Below are positions 1 through 7,126 of a stretch of 64,000 bases of DNA, in pieces (positions within the stretch are counted from its first letter, which is position 1; every line of letters starts with the position of its first letter). The notes under the pieces are model-generated. The model made no database searches. It saw nothing but the letters and a program-made list of their open reading frames with translations, and was not told the origin of the DNA. The DNA is from Gallionella capsiferriformans ES-2. GTDB lineage: Bacteria; Pseudomonadota; Gammaproteobacteria; Burkholderiales; Gallionellaceae. A program made the position numbers and the translations under genes. The DNA is taken from the NCBI RefSeq assembly GCF_000145255.1, contig NC_014394.1, positions 868,001 through 932,000 of the forward strand, in the 5' to 3' direction.

Positions 1-345
1 TGCACAATCATTCTTTTACATCATGTAGGCAAGTCGAACGGCGATCGAGAAGACTGGGCGTCTGCTCGTGGCGCATCAGCATTGACGACGTCTGTCCGGT
101 GGCAGGTCAACATGACTCCGCCAAATAAAAAGGAGATGGAGGAGTGCGGCATTGACGACGAAATGCGCAAAAGCTGGGTGCGCGTGGCAACGGTCAAGAG
201 CAATTACGGGGACACAGGCGCGGCGTCATGGCTGAATCGGCTTAAAGGCGGCGTGTTGGGATGGGCGGACAAGGCGAAGAAGGAAGCGAGGCCAAAGGAT
301 CAAAGTTACGCGAAAGCATCAGGAGGCGATGATGAGTGGTATTAA
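1..345 (+). CDS. RepA-like AAA ATPase (helicase), C-terminal end only
   Basis: The reading frame is open from base 1 and ends at 345, so only the last 114 residues are seen. They include a HH-x-GK segment, then an ARGASAL segment followed by SVRW, and a late VATVKSNYG segment. This series is typical of the C-terminal half of RepA-like hexameric ATPases used for replication of phages, plasmids and integrated elements. The Walker A and B motifs would lie upstream of the window. The next gene starts before this one ends, which suggests one transcript. The protein would unwind or load DNA at the element's origin. The family call rests on partial sequence. Confidence 0.6.
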   Translation, partial: CTIILLHHVGKSNGDREDWASARGASALTTSVRWQVNMTPPNKKEMEECGIDDEMRKSWVRVATVKSNYGDTGAASWLNRLKGGVLGWADKAKKEARPKDQSYAKASGGDDEWY

Positions 346-661
346 GCGACTGCCGACCACTACAGCAACGCCGGTGCGGCTGTGCGCGTTCCAGGCGACA
401 CGCAGGCCTAAACAGCTGATCAAAACAATTCAAACGGCGTTTGGTTGTGTCACTGTTGACGGACGTCTCGGACAAGCCCATGCCGACTTGATGGAGTGTG
501 TGATGTTTCATTCTGAGCAACATCGCATTAAAGACGGTCGCTTAGAAGTTGTTATCGATCCATACAGAATCCGCAGGGCAATGGGCGGCGGGAGGAGTAC
601 ATATTCTGCCGAGGGTAACCTTGGCAAAAGGGTTGTCGCAGGCCTTGCCTTATATCAATGA
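329..661 (+). CDS. Hypothetical replication-associated protein of the element
   Basis: This 110-residue protein overlaps the end of the ATPase gene by 17 bases, an arrangement common in translationally coupled operons. The middle reads GRLGQAHADLMECVMF, then DGRLEVVIDPYRIRRAMGGG. That pattern resembles proteins encoded after RepA-type ATPases in phages and integrative elements, probably initiator or accessory replication proteins with a helix-turn-helix. It seems short at the C-terminus, and the last 20 residues look unlike the rest, so a frameshift or recent truncation is possible. No catalytic motif is visible. Function is inferred mainly from position. Confidence 0.45.
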   Translation: MMSGIKRLPTTTATPVRLCAFQATRRPKQLIKTIQTAFGCVTVDGRLGQAHADLMECVMFHSEQHRIKDGRLEVVIDPYRIRRAMGGGRSTYSAEGNLGKRVVAGLALYQ

Positions 662-674
662 ATACTCGTTTTTA

Positions 675-851
675 ATGGCTTTTACAGAGCGCATCTTAAA
701 AGAGCCGGATGTTTGGGCTGCGGTTGTCAGGCTAGCCGATGCACTGGAAATTGCTGGTGTGATCGAAGATGAATACTTAAAGCCATATTCGCCCGAGCCT
801 CGGAAGAACTGGCCGCGCAGGAAAGATTTTTTAAATTACAAGGAGATCTAA
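675..851 (+). CDS. Small hypothetical protein (58 aa)
   Basis: A short frame from an ATG at 675 to a stop at 851 encodes a mixed-charge peptide (MAFTERILKEPDVWAAVVRL at the start). The frame stays open further upstream, so the start is uncertain, and the ribosome-binding site is weak. The end is followed immediately by the next gene. It could also be the displaced C-terminal part of the preceding gene after a frameshift, because that gene ends abruptly in the overlapping frame. I recognise no family. Confidence 0.35.
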   Translation: MAFTERILKEPDVWAAVVRLADALEIAGVIEDEYLKPYSPEPRKNWPRRKDFLNYKEI

Positions 852-852
852 A

Positions 853-1029
853 ATGAAAGACATACCGTTATCGATTCTTTTGGGGCAGGAAGCAATAGCA
901 GACGCAGGCGGTATTAAAAATGCGCTGCTCGCCAATCGTCAAACGGCACTGGCTGCTGATGTGCTGATGGCACATTTGTACTCGATCAATAAAGAAGAAG
1001 GGCTGAGGCTGGCGGCAGTGTATAGATAA
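853..1029 (+). CDS. Small hypothetical protein (58 aa)
   Basis: This short gene has a good ribosome-binding site, AAGGAG at 839-844, eight bases before the ATG, and it starts one base after the stop of the previous frame. The product begins MKDIPLSILLGQEAIADAGG and is rich in Ala, Leu and Gly. It has no transmembrane segment and no obvious motif, but could form a helical bundle. Small genes of this type close the replication operon of integrated elements. The coupling and clear ribosome site support that it is translated. The function is unknown. Confidence 0.45.
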   Translation: MKDIPLSILLGQEAIADAGGIKNALLANRQTALAADVLMAHLYSINKEEGLRLAAVYR

Positions 1030-1042
1030 AAGCTAAAATAAT

Positions 1043-1070
1043 TTGACAATTATCGCTGCGATACTATAAT
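1043..1070 (+). promoter_or_regulatory. Strong sigma-70 promoter before the structured RNA
   Basis: TTGACA at 1043-1048 and TATAAT at 1065-1070 are perfect consensus boxes with a 16-base spacer. Transcription should start near 1077. The first downstream gene on this strand is thousands of bases away, so the promoter most likely serves the hairpin-rich RNA that follows. Confidence 0.85.
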
Positions 1071-1076
1071 ACGCAT

Positions 1077-1206
1077 CAGTAAGACCTGCCCTGAGCGAGC
1101 GCAAAAGGCAGCGCCGCCCGAGAAATCGGGTTCCACCTGGAGTGGAAATTCACAGAAATGTGATAGAGAACCTCGCACGCGATGACCACCGAAAGGTGGT
1201 CGTTGT
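1077..1206 (+). ncRNA. Candidate structured small RNA with five hairpins
   Basis: Right after a consensus promoter lies a non-coding stretch packed with hairpins: CTGCC/GGCAG (1086-1090 with 1107-1111), CCCGA-GAAA-TCGGG (1117-1130), TTCCAC/GTGGAA (1131-1147), TCACA-GAAA-TGTGA (1150-1163) and GACCACC-GAAA-GGTGGTC (1184-1201). Three of the five are closed by GAAA tetraloops. GCGAG in the first loop (1095-1099) can pair with CTCGC at 1172-1176, which would make a pseudoknot. GGTTC at 1129-1133 can pair with GAACC at 1168-1172 as an alternative. The last hairpin is followed by a weakly T-rich tract and probably terminates both this RNA and the convergent gene. No open frame of useful length occupies it. 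I cannot place it in a known family. Confidence 0.65.
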
Positions 1207-1210
1207 CTTT

Positions 1211-1834
1211 CTAGCCTTTGATTTTTCGTCCTTCATAAACTGCTTTTAACAGTGCGTTAAAACTTACCTTACCTGATTTTCGTTGCCGGTCTGTTATTTT
1301 TTCAAGAATATAAGCTGATTGAACTCGTAGAAGAACGTGTTTTTTCCGAGACTTGGATTTTTCTACCTCAAAGAAAATGGCATACCGTGCCGCAGTCTGG
1401 CTTGAATCTGAGTCTGGAATTTCAAAAGTAACGAAATTCTGGACGTCAGAGCCGGCAATTTGAATTTTTCGCTGCTGTAATTCGTGAATAATTTTTGGTA
1501 AATATTGTATGGATAGGCGATATCTTTGTTCATTTAGAACGCGGCGTTCGCGGCCATTATCGAAAATTTCTTCAGCGGGAATTTGGCTTTCTACTCGATC
1601 GTCATGTTTTATTGAGTGCGAAAAGCAATGGCAAGAAAACAAAATAATGACATGAATTTCAAATCCTAGGTTCGGGTCAATTCGAATGGCAAACGCTTCA
1701 AGATGCGACAAATCCCATGTGTCGGCTTTATATTGGATAATGCCAAATCGGTGATGAGGTTCAACCGCATCATGATGCTGACCCATCAACTGATTTTCTT
1801 CAGAAGCTTCAATATTTTCGACAGTATTATTCAT
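1211..1834 (-). CDS. Hypothetical protein of integrated elements (207 aa)
   Basis: A 207-residue soluble protein transcribed towards the structured RNA, with only nine bases between its stop and the RNA's terminator hairpin. It has an FSCHCFSH segment near residues 67-74 and a later stretch of mixed beta character (YRLSIQYLPKIIHELQ, then YAIFFEVEKS and LLRVQSAY). The C-terminal part resembles a small unnamed family that I associate with integrative elements, but I cannot name a domain. The Cys-His cluster could bind a metal; that is a guess. The start at 1834 gives a protein without signal peptide. The convergent layout may matter, because read-through of either gene would make antisense RNA to the other. 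Confidence 0.5.
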   Translation of the reverse strand: MNNTVENIEASEENQLMGQHHDAVEPHHRFGIIQYKADTWDLSHLEAFAIRIDPNLGFEIHVIILFSCHCFSHSIKHDDRVESQIPAEEIFDNGRERRVLNEQRYRLSIQYLPKIIHELQQRKIQIAGSDVQNFVTFEIPDSDSSQTAARYAIFFEVEKSKSRKKHVLLRVQSAYILEKITDRQRKSGKVSFNALLKAVYEGRKIKG

Positions 1835-1919
1835 GAAGCGCTGGTTAATTTAAATCCCATCAATCGGTGACTGCTGGTATTGTCTCATTAGTTGAGTGAT
1901 TGTTGGTGGCCGCTGTGTG

Positions 1920-2981
1920 TCACCCCAGTTTTTTTGCCAGCCTTAGAGTGTCCAAGTGCGTGTATCTCTTTACCATCTCCGCGTTACTGTGACCTGTCAC
2001 GCTTTGAACCTCCAGCAGTGACAAACCGGCTTCAACCATCCTGCTTGTCGCTTCGTGCCTTAGGTCGTGAAAAGTCAAATCCTCAATCTTTGCATCAACA
2101 CAGGCAGCAGCGAACGACCGAATCAACCCGTCCTGAGTCACTTTGAAAACTCGACCGCCAGTAATTGGGCGGGGGAGGGCTGACAGAAGTGCCAGCGCGC
2201 TATCGCCAATCGGAATAATTCGATCTTTCCCGTTTTTCGTATCGATCAGCTTTGCCGACCGTTGCGCCAGATTAACATTCTCCCAGCACAATCCTGGGGA
2301 TGCAGGGCGTGTGCTGGTGCTGTCCTTACCTATTATTTCCGACTGCCTCGCTGCCGTGGCAATAGCTAAACGGACGACTAAAGGAATATCTGCATTTCTG
2401 CATCGCTTATCAAGTGCAGCAAGCAATCTTGACTCTTCTTCTCCGACAAGTCTGCGTACTCGCTCTGACGATTTGCCGGGCCGCGCATCTTGATCGATGT
2501 CGCGCACTGGGTTTGTGCGGCAGTAGTTCCATCGCTTAGATTTTGCGGCTTCAAAGACAGCAGACAAGAGCATGACTTCAAGCCTGATCGTTGCTTCGCT
2601 TACATTGTTTTCTGGGTTGCGCCGGCTCTTGTCTTGCCTTCTCTGATATACATAGTCTTCAATATCATCAACCGTGATCTGCGAGACGGCCTTTTTCGCC
2701 AGAGGGTGCAGCTTCAATTTATTGATTCTGACAAGCTCCTGCTTTTCACCCTTTTTCCCAGCGCTGCGTTCTTCAGAGTATTTCGTCAGGAATTTTTCAA
2801 GCGTTATCACTTCAACGGCTTTGCGCTGTATGAATTCGCCCCTCATTATTTCCGATTCTGTGATCGTCACCCATTGTTCAGCCATGCGACGATTTGGAAA
2901 AGTCTTGCTTGTCGCCGGATGTCCTTTTAAGCGAATTTGCGCTTGAAATTGACCGTCACCACGAACCCGTATTGTCGCCAT
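1920..2981 (-). CDS. int: Tyrosine recombinase / integrase
   Basis: This 353-residue protein has the two-part layout of phage-type integrases: an N-terminal arm-binding part (about 1-60), a core-binding SAM-like part (about 60-150) and a C-terminal catalytic part. The catalytic signature is clear: Arg in TAARQSEI, HDLRH for the H-x-x-R pair, GHSN for the second His, and the Tyr nucleophile in KRYTH. The active site looks complete. The gene ends its 5' side about 90 bases from a partial tRNA-Leu, the usual position of an integrase next to its attachment site. It would catalyse integration and excision of the element lying to the left. Confidence 0.93.
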   Translation of the reverse strand: MATIRVRGDGQFQAQIRLKGHPATSKTFPNRRMAEQWVTITESEIMRGEFIQRKAVEVITLEKFLTKYSEERSAGKKGEKQELVRINKLKLHPLAKKAVSQITVDDIEDYVYQRRQDKSRRNPENNVSEATIRLEVMLLSAVFEAAKSKRWNYCRTNPVRDIDQDARPGKSSERVRRLVGEEESRLLAALDKRCRNADIPLVVRLAIATAARQSEIIGKDSTSTRPASPGLCWENVNLAQRSAKLIDTKNGKDRIIPIGDSALALLSALPRPITGGRVFKVTQDGLIRSFAAACVDAKIEDLTFHDLRHEATSRMVEAGLSLLEVQSVTGHSNAEMVKRYTHLDTLRLAKKLG

Positions 2982-3068
2982 AATTTACCCCTGATTTACA
3001 TGTCACTGTGACAATAGTGTGACATAAACTAATATTAAAGTATATAAAGCTTGTAAATACAGGGATAG

Positions 3069-3132
3069 TTGACGGACTTAAAATCCGTCGAAAGGAAACT
3101 TTCGTACCGGTTCGATTCCGGTTCTGGCACCA
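3069..3132 (+). repeat. 3' fragment of tRNA-Leu(UAA): element attachment site
   Basis: The sequence folds as the 3' part of a class II tRNA: anticodon stem ACGGA/TCCGT around loop CTTAAAA (anticodon TAA at 3079-3081), a long variable arm CGAAAG-GAAA-CTTTCG, a T arm ACCGG-TTCGATT-CCGGT and a 3' end TCTGGC-A-CCA. No D arm or 5' acceptor strand exists upstream, so this is not a working tRNA gene. The acceptor 3' strand is one base shorter than the usual seven. It marks the junction between the element and the chromosome that continues to the right. Confidence 0.85.
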
Positions 3133-3514
3133 AATAATCAATGACCTACAGCGTTGTTCCTCTTCAAGTCAAAGTCTGCAAAAAAATAAAAGTAAGCGAA
3201 AAGTAAGCATCTCATTTGAAGTGGGCAACAAAAACCGCCTAACTATCACCAGTTCAAGCGGTATCTGTTCGGCAAATTAGCCACGCGACGATCAAAAAAC
3301 CTACGGACTGGCAAATAATTTGAGCCGCTAACGCCAATGTCCGTTATTTCCCGTGCAATAATGCGACCTCATTGACTGGAGCGAGCCAATTGCGGCCTGT
3401 CGAGGTGTAGAATGGATCGCAAGAAAGCTGACGGTCGAGACCAGCAACAAGGTGATAGAAGTTGCTATTCGATCTGCAATGAGTCAACCAAAAAAGAGTT
3501 ATCCAGAATCGAGC
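3133..3514. other. Intergenic stretch without a clear gene
   Basis: Between the attachment site and the end of the ABC exporter gene lies about 380 bases with no supported gene. A plus-strand frame at about 3370-3530 (containing VETSNKVIEVAIRSA) has no start codon context and could be a remnant of a coding sequence. I see no terminator with a clear T run for the leftward exporter gene. Confidence 0.5.
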
Positions 3515-5308
3515 TTAAAAACACTTCAGTGCCAACGGGCTCCAATTCTTTTTGTCAGCGGTTGTCGATTTTTTATGTGCGAAGGGAATCCATTTACCTA
3601 CAGCACCCTGTTCCACCTGCACCATGCCATCAATCAGACCGGATAGCTCATCAGTTTTGTGGGTGACAATAAGTACTGTCAAGTTGCCATGTAAGGCGCG
3701 GATCGAATCAATCACAAGCCTATGATTTTCTGGATCGAGTGCATTGGTAGCTTCATCCAGTATTAAAAGCTGTGGTTTCCTGAGCAATGCGCGGGCGAGT
3801 GCTAGGCGCTGCTTTTCCCCACCAGAGAGCTTTACTCCCCTTTCGCCGACTTCGGTTTCAAGACCTTTTGGCAACCCCTGCACAAACTCGGTTAGTGCAG
3901 ATTGCAAAATGGCTTGCTTAATCTCGGCGTCGGTCGGTTCGAGGTTTTTCCAGTTCAGGTTGTCACGAATGGTGCCGTTTTGTATCTGTGTTTCCTGTGG
4001 AATATATGCGATACTTTTTTGCCAACCCGGCAGCAAATGTAAGGGGGCGCCGTCAATCAGGATAGTACCTGTATCGGGTGTGAGCAAACCGCTCAAAAGA
4101 TCAAGCAGGGTCGTTTTCCCGGAGCCAGAAACACCGATAATCGCAGTGGTTTTTCTGGCAGGTATCGCCAAATTTCTAATGATGATCCTGTGGTGGGATT
4201 CCGGATAACTGAAGCCTAGCCGTTCAAATGTAATACCCTGCATCAACTTAACATTGCCGCATGCAGCCCCCTCAGGATTCTGATTCGCCTCGCAAGCTTC
4301 CATCAGCCTGCGCCAAGAAGAAAAAGCAGGCAACATGTGTAGCAATTGTTGCCTTCCGCTTTGAAACTCGGCAAGTTGGGGCAACATACGCGCAAAGATC
4401 GCGACCAACAGCAGAAAATGCGTCGCGGGCAATTTAAACCAGACCAGTGCTATATAGCTGACAACGGCAAGTGCGATAGCTCCGCCTACACGGTATACCG
4501 CCTGCACCCTCGTCCTGATCCATTGAAATTCCATTGAGTGATTACTGACCTGATCCACCTCGCGATTGAACCTGTACAAGCTGCTAAGTTCTTCGCCATG
4601 TATCTTCACAAGTTTCATTGCAGACAAAAATTCCTGTATCTGAGCGAACATTTTTCGGTTTGCCTGACTCAGCATCATTCCTCCTTGTTTCGCTGCATCA
4701 TCCGCTCCTCGCAGTAACATCCAGAGAACCAAGCCTATCGCAAGGGCTAACAATGTCAGCCATGTTGAAAGCCATAATGCTACGGAAAAATAGGCAATCG
4801 AAAGAATCGAGATAGTAAAGAAACGCAGCAAAAAATAAGTGCCCGTAGTGATGCGTTGAACTTCGGTGGTGAGTGTGTTCAGCAATTCTGCGCTGTATTT
4901 TCCGGTTAGGAAGCTCCAGTTAGCGCGGACAATCGCGGCATATAGTGTTTTTCGCAAATGGTCGCCGAACCGTAATTGCAATGATTGAGATACACGGTCC
5001 CTGTGTAGCGTCAATTGCGACTGAATATAGATCAACACGACAAAGACTAGCAGCGCAAATTCGATGCTCCAACTTATCCCGAGCGAGACAAAAAGCCGAT
5101 CCAGCATTGGTAGCCAACTCTTCTGCCCGCTATCTTGTCCAAGCACGCCTGCAAGTGAAAGTATCGGCAGCAGCATCAACAGCCCCGCTCCTTCGGCGAA
5201 CGCAGCAGCGAAATTAAGCAATACCGCGCGCCATATCCCGGGGGGATCAAAACTATGAAATGTGCGCAGATAGGCGGACATGCCCGTCATGTGATGTGGT
5301 CGTTTCAA
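3515..5308 (-). CDS. Lasso-peptide ABC exporter (membrane + ATPase in one chain)
   Basis: This 597-residue protein fuses an ABC exporter membrane domain (about residues 20-330, several hydrophobic helices) to an ATPase domain. The ATPase shows Walker A GVSGSGKTT, the signature LSGGEKQRLALARALL, and Walker B LLILDEATNALD. It is a half-transporter that would dimerise in the inner membrane. In lasso-peptide clusters such a gene (the D gene) exports the mature peptide and gives self-immunity. It is the last gene of the leftward operon with the Cys-cluster protein and B1, overlapping the former by four bases. The C-terminal 20 residues are not conserved in character. Confidence 0.9.
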   Translation of the reverse strand: MKRPHHMTGMSAYLRTFHSFDPPGIWRAVLLNFAAAFAEGAGLLMLLPILSLAGVLGQDSGQKSWLPMLDRLFVSLGISWSIEFALLVFVVLIYIQSQLTLHRDRVSQSLQLRFGDHLRKTLYAAIVRANWSFLTGKYSAELLNTLTTEVQRITTGTYFLLRFFTISILSIAYFSVALWLSTWLTLLALAIGLVLWMLLRGADDAAKQGGMMLSQANRKMFAQIQEFLSAMKLVKIHGEELSSLYRFNREVDQVSNHSMEFQWIRTRVQAVYRVGGAIALAVVSYIALVWFKLPATHFLLLVAIFARMLPQLAEFQSGRQQLLHMLPAFSSWRRLMEACEANQNPEGAACGNVKLMQGITFERLGFSYPESHHRIIIRNLAIPARKTTAIIGVSGSGKTTLLDLLSGLLTPDTGTILIDGAPLHLLPGWQKSIAYIPQETQIQNGTIRDNLNWKNLEPTDAEIKQAILQSALTEFVQGLPKGLETEVGERGVKLSGGEKQRLALARALLRKPQLLILDEATNALDPENHRLVIDSIRALHGNLTVLIVTHKTDELSGLIDGMVQVEQGAVGKWIPFAHKKSTTADKKNWSPLALKCF

Positions 5309-5793
5309 GCCGGCAAAGCCTCAGTGATTGGCTTGACTATGAAATATTTATTGATGCGAAGCTGTAAGGCAACATAGTTAAGCAGCAGCCTGTGGTGCGC
5401 AGGTTTGCCTGAATTTTTTACTAGGAAATAGAGGTCTTTTAGGCAGGCATCGCTTTCCCCTGCAACCTCAATCAATGACTTTCTCACTTCACTCGCGTGA
5501 GCCGATGTCTCTCTGATGATCCGTTGTGCTGCGTCGCAAGAAATCTCATTCCCTAAAAATTGGTTTATAAGTCCGCAATTAAATTTTTTGCAGCTATGTG
5601 GACGTGCAGTATATAAGCTGCAAACACGATTTTGGAAAGAATTTGCTATGATCTCGACTAAATTTGATGCTTTTGGATTCCAGGAACGCGTGATCATCCT
5701 CATGCGTAGCCCAAACGAAGCCGAACAAAGTCCCATCACAGCAAAGCCACAGGCCATGCATAGCGACTGGGATGCTATTTCATTCGCATTCAT
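5305..5793 (-). CDS. YkgJ-like cysteine-cluster protein in the lasso cluster
   Basis: A 162-residue protein with an N-terminal CMAC, then LCSASF, and later VCSLYTARPHSCKKFNC. The spacing recalls the YkgJ/Fe-S-like cysteine cluster family, thought to bind zinc or an Fe-S centre. It starts 10 bases after the B1 gene and overlaps the exporter gene by the four-base ATGA arrangement, so it is certainly in the lasso operon. Its job there is not known to me; it could be a maturation partner or a regulator. A role in peptide tailoring is only inference from the operon. Confidence 0.65.
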   Translation of the reverse strand: MNANEIASQSLCMACGFAVMGLCSASFGLRMRMITRSWNPKASNLVEIIANSFQNRVCSLYTARPHSCKKFNCGLINQFLGNEISCDAAQRIIRETSAHASEVRKSLIEVAGESDACLKDLYFLVKNSGKPAHHRLLLNYVALQLRINKYFIVKPITEALPA

Positions 5794-5803
5794 GCTGCGA
5801 GTT

Positions 5804-6085
5804 TTAGGATCGAACCTGAATCAGGTTTTGCTCTTCAAGCTTATTTAGAAATATCAGCGCATCGACTTCACAGGTTTTCTTATCAATGCAGAACTCATCC
5901 AGAAGTATTCCGCACAATACCGAGACGCTCATGGGCTCTGCGATTAGTTGCCAAATGCGGCTTCCGACTCCATTCATCCCATAATAGTTACCTTTTTCAA
6001 TGCTCATCATCACCGTTTCACCATCTACTTCGGTGCAGATCGGGTCAGTGCCCTGACTGATAATGCTCGAAAGTTCTACTATCAT
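5804..6085 (-). CDS. Lasso-peptide B1 protein (RRE, PqqD-like)
   Basis: This 93-residue protein has the PqqD fold pattern: a beta-rich N-terminal part (VDGETVMMSIEKGNYYGMN) followed by GSRIWQLI and a helical part ending in FLNKLEEQNLI. Stand-alone PqqD-like proteins in lasso clusters are the RiPP recognition element B1, which binds the precursor leader and brings it to the protease B2 and the cyclase. The protease part is encoded separately at 11612, so this is a split-B cluster. It is the first gene of the leftward operon and is divergent from the kinase gene, with 138 bases between that should hold both promoters. Confidence 0.88.
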   Translation of the reverse strand: MIVELSSIISQGTDPICTEVDGETVMMSIEKGNYYGMNGVGSRIWQLIAEPMSVSVLCGILLDEFCIDKKTCEVDALIFLNKLEEQNLIQVRS

Positions 6086-6223
6086 AAATTTTCTCCCATA
6101 TTAAAATTCGACCGAACGCTACCCGCCTATATTCTTTGCTAATATCGTCATCTGCCTAATGAGTCTATTATAAAACGGCTCCACCCATTAAAATGCAACT
6201 TCCTGCTAACTAGTTTTACATCC

Positions 6224-7126
6224 ATGAACTACAAATGCTATAGCCTGACCATATCAAGCGAACTTTCTCTGCCAGAGTTGATGACTGCCGATGCTGCTTG
6301 CGGGTGCGACGACGTCGATGTGCGCATAGTCATCGCTGAAGTATCGCATGACGGATTGGTGGCGGGGCAACAGCTTGGCCCTTACCTGTGGACGAGCGAG
6401 AGTGCATTGTGGTTAAAAGTGCCTGGGGTGGCCCGGTTTCTGGCGAGTGACGGAAATGAAATTCGCATCGATCCAGAACACGGCGTGGATGAGGATAGCA
6501 TCAGGGTGTTTTTACTCGGCTCTGTTTTTGGAGCAATCCTATTTCAGCGAAAGTTCCTGGTGCTGCACGGCAATGCGATACGGATCGGCGACAGTTGCAT
6601 GGTATGCGTAGGGGATTCCGGTGCCGGAAAATCAACGCTGGCCGCCGCGTTTATGCAACGTGGTTATCAGATATTGGCCGATGATGTCGTGCCTGTAGAT
6701 AGCCAATGCAGGGCCGTACCCGGATTCCCACGTATCAAGTTATGGCAGGATGCTGCCGATCATCTGAAAGTTAATACTGAAAAATTACGACGCATTCGGC
6801 CGGAGATGCAAAAATTCAATTTTCCGGCCTTGCAGCAATTTGCAGAGCAGCCCCTGCCGGTGCGTTGGGTTTACATTCTGGATCGCCACCAAAAGACAGA
6901 AATCCTGTTCGAGCCGATACAGGGCATGGCTCGATTTGCCGCTCTGCACGACAATACATACCGCGTGCGCTTTCTGGAAGGAATGGCGCTCAAGGCCAAT
7001 CACTTGAAGTTGTGCGGCCAATTGGCCGGGCGCATACATTTGGCGCGACTAACAAGACCCGAACAAGGCTTTACCGTCGACGCCCTTGTCGAACGCATCC
7101 TCGCCGACACAACCGGACATTCATGA
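6224..7126 (+). CDS. HPr kinase-like lasso-peptide kinase
   Basis: The 300-residue protein has a P-loop VGDSGAGKST at about residues 129-138 and a following ADDVVPVD segment, the pattern of the HprK kinase family. The N-terminal HPr-sensing part of true HprK is replaced by another beta-rich domain, as in the HprK-like kinases found in RiPP clusters. Characterised lasso-cluster kinases (such as ThcoK and the paeninodin cluster kinase) phosphorylate the C-terminal Ser of the precursor. The precursor here also ends in Ser. The gene overlaps the sulfotransferase gene by four bases (ATGA), so the two are co-expressed. Substrate identity is inferred. Confidence 0.85.
   Translation: MNYKCYSLTISSELSLPELMTADAACGCDDVDVRIVIAEVSHDGLVAGQQLGPYLWTSESALWLKVPGVARFLASDGNEIRIDPEHGVDEDSIRVFLLGSVFGAILFQRKFLVLHGNAIRIGDSCMVCVGDSGAGKSTLAAAFMQRGYQILADDVVPVDSQCRAVPGFPRIKLWQDAADHLKVNTEKLRRIRPEMQKFNFPALQQFAEQPLPVRWVYILDRHQKTEILFEPIQGMARFAALHDNTYRVRFLEGMALKANHLKLCGQLAGRIHLARLTRPEQGFTVDALVERILADTTGHS

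Larger units (their letters stand above)
1..3132. mobile_element. Right end of an integrated element at tRNA-Leu
   Basis: This stretch combines the end of a replication-type ATPase gene, small phage/plasmid-like genes, a structured RNA, an unknown gene and a tyrosine integrase, and ends at a 3' fragment of tRNA-Leu(UAA). Integrases of this class recombine into the 3' end of tRNA genes and leave a partial copy at the far end, so the intact tRNA gene and the left part of the element should lie before base 1. The element type (satellite prophage or small integrative plasmid) cannot be decided from this part, since no capsid or transfer gene is visible. Confidence 0.75.

Noticed and set aside
1077-1206. 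Retron, hammerhead or CRISPR-like identity for the structured RNA
   Set aside because: No reverse transcriptase or Cas gene is near, the hammerhead core CTGANGA...GAAAC is not present, and the stems are not repeats of one another.
3069-3132. A functional tRNA-Leu gene
   Set aside because: There is no D arm or 5' acceptor strand upstream.
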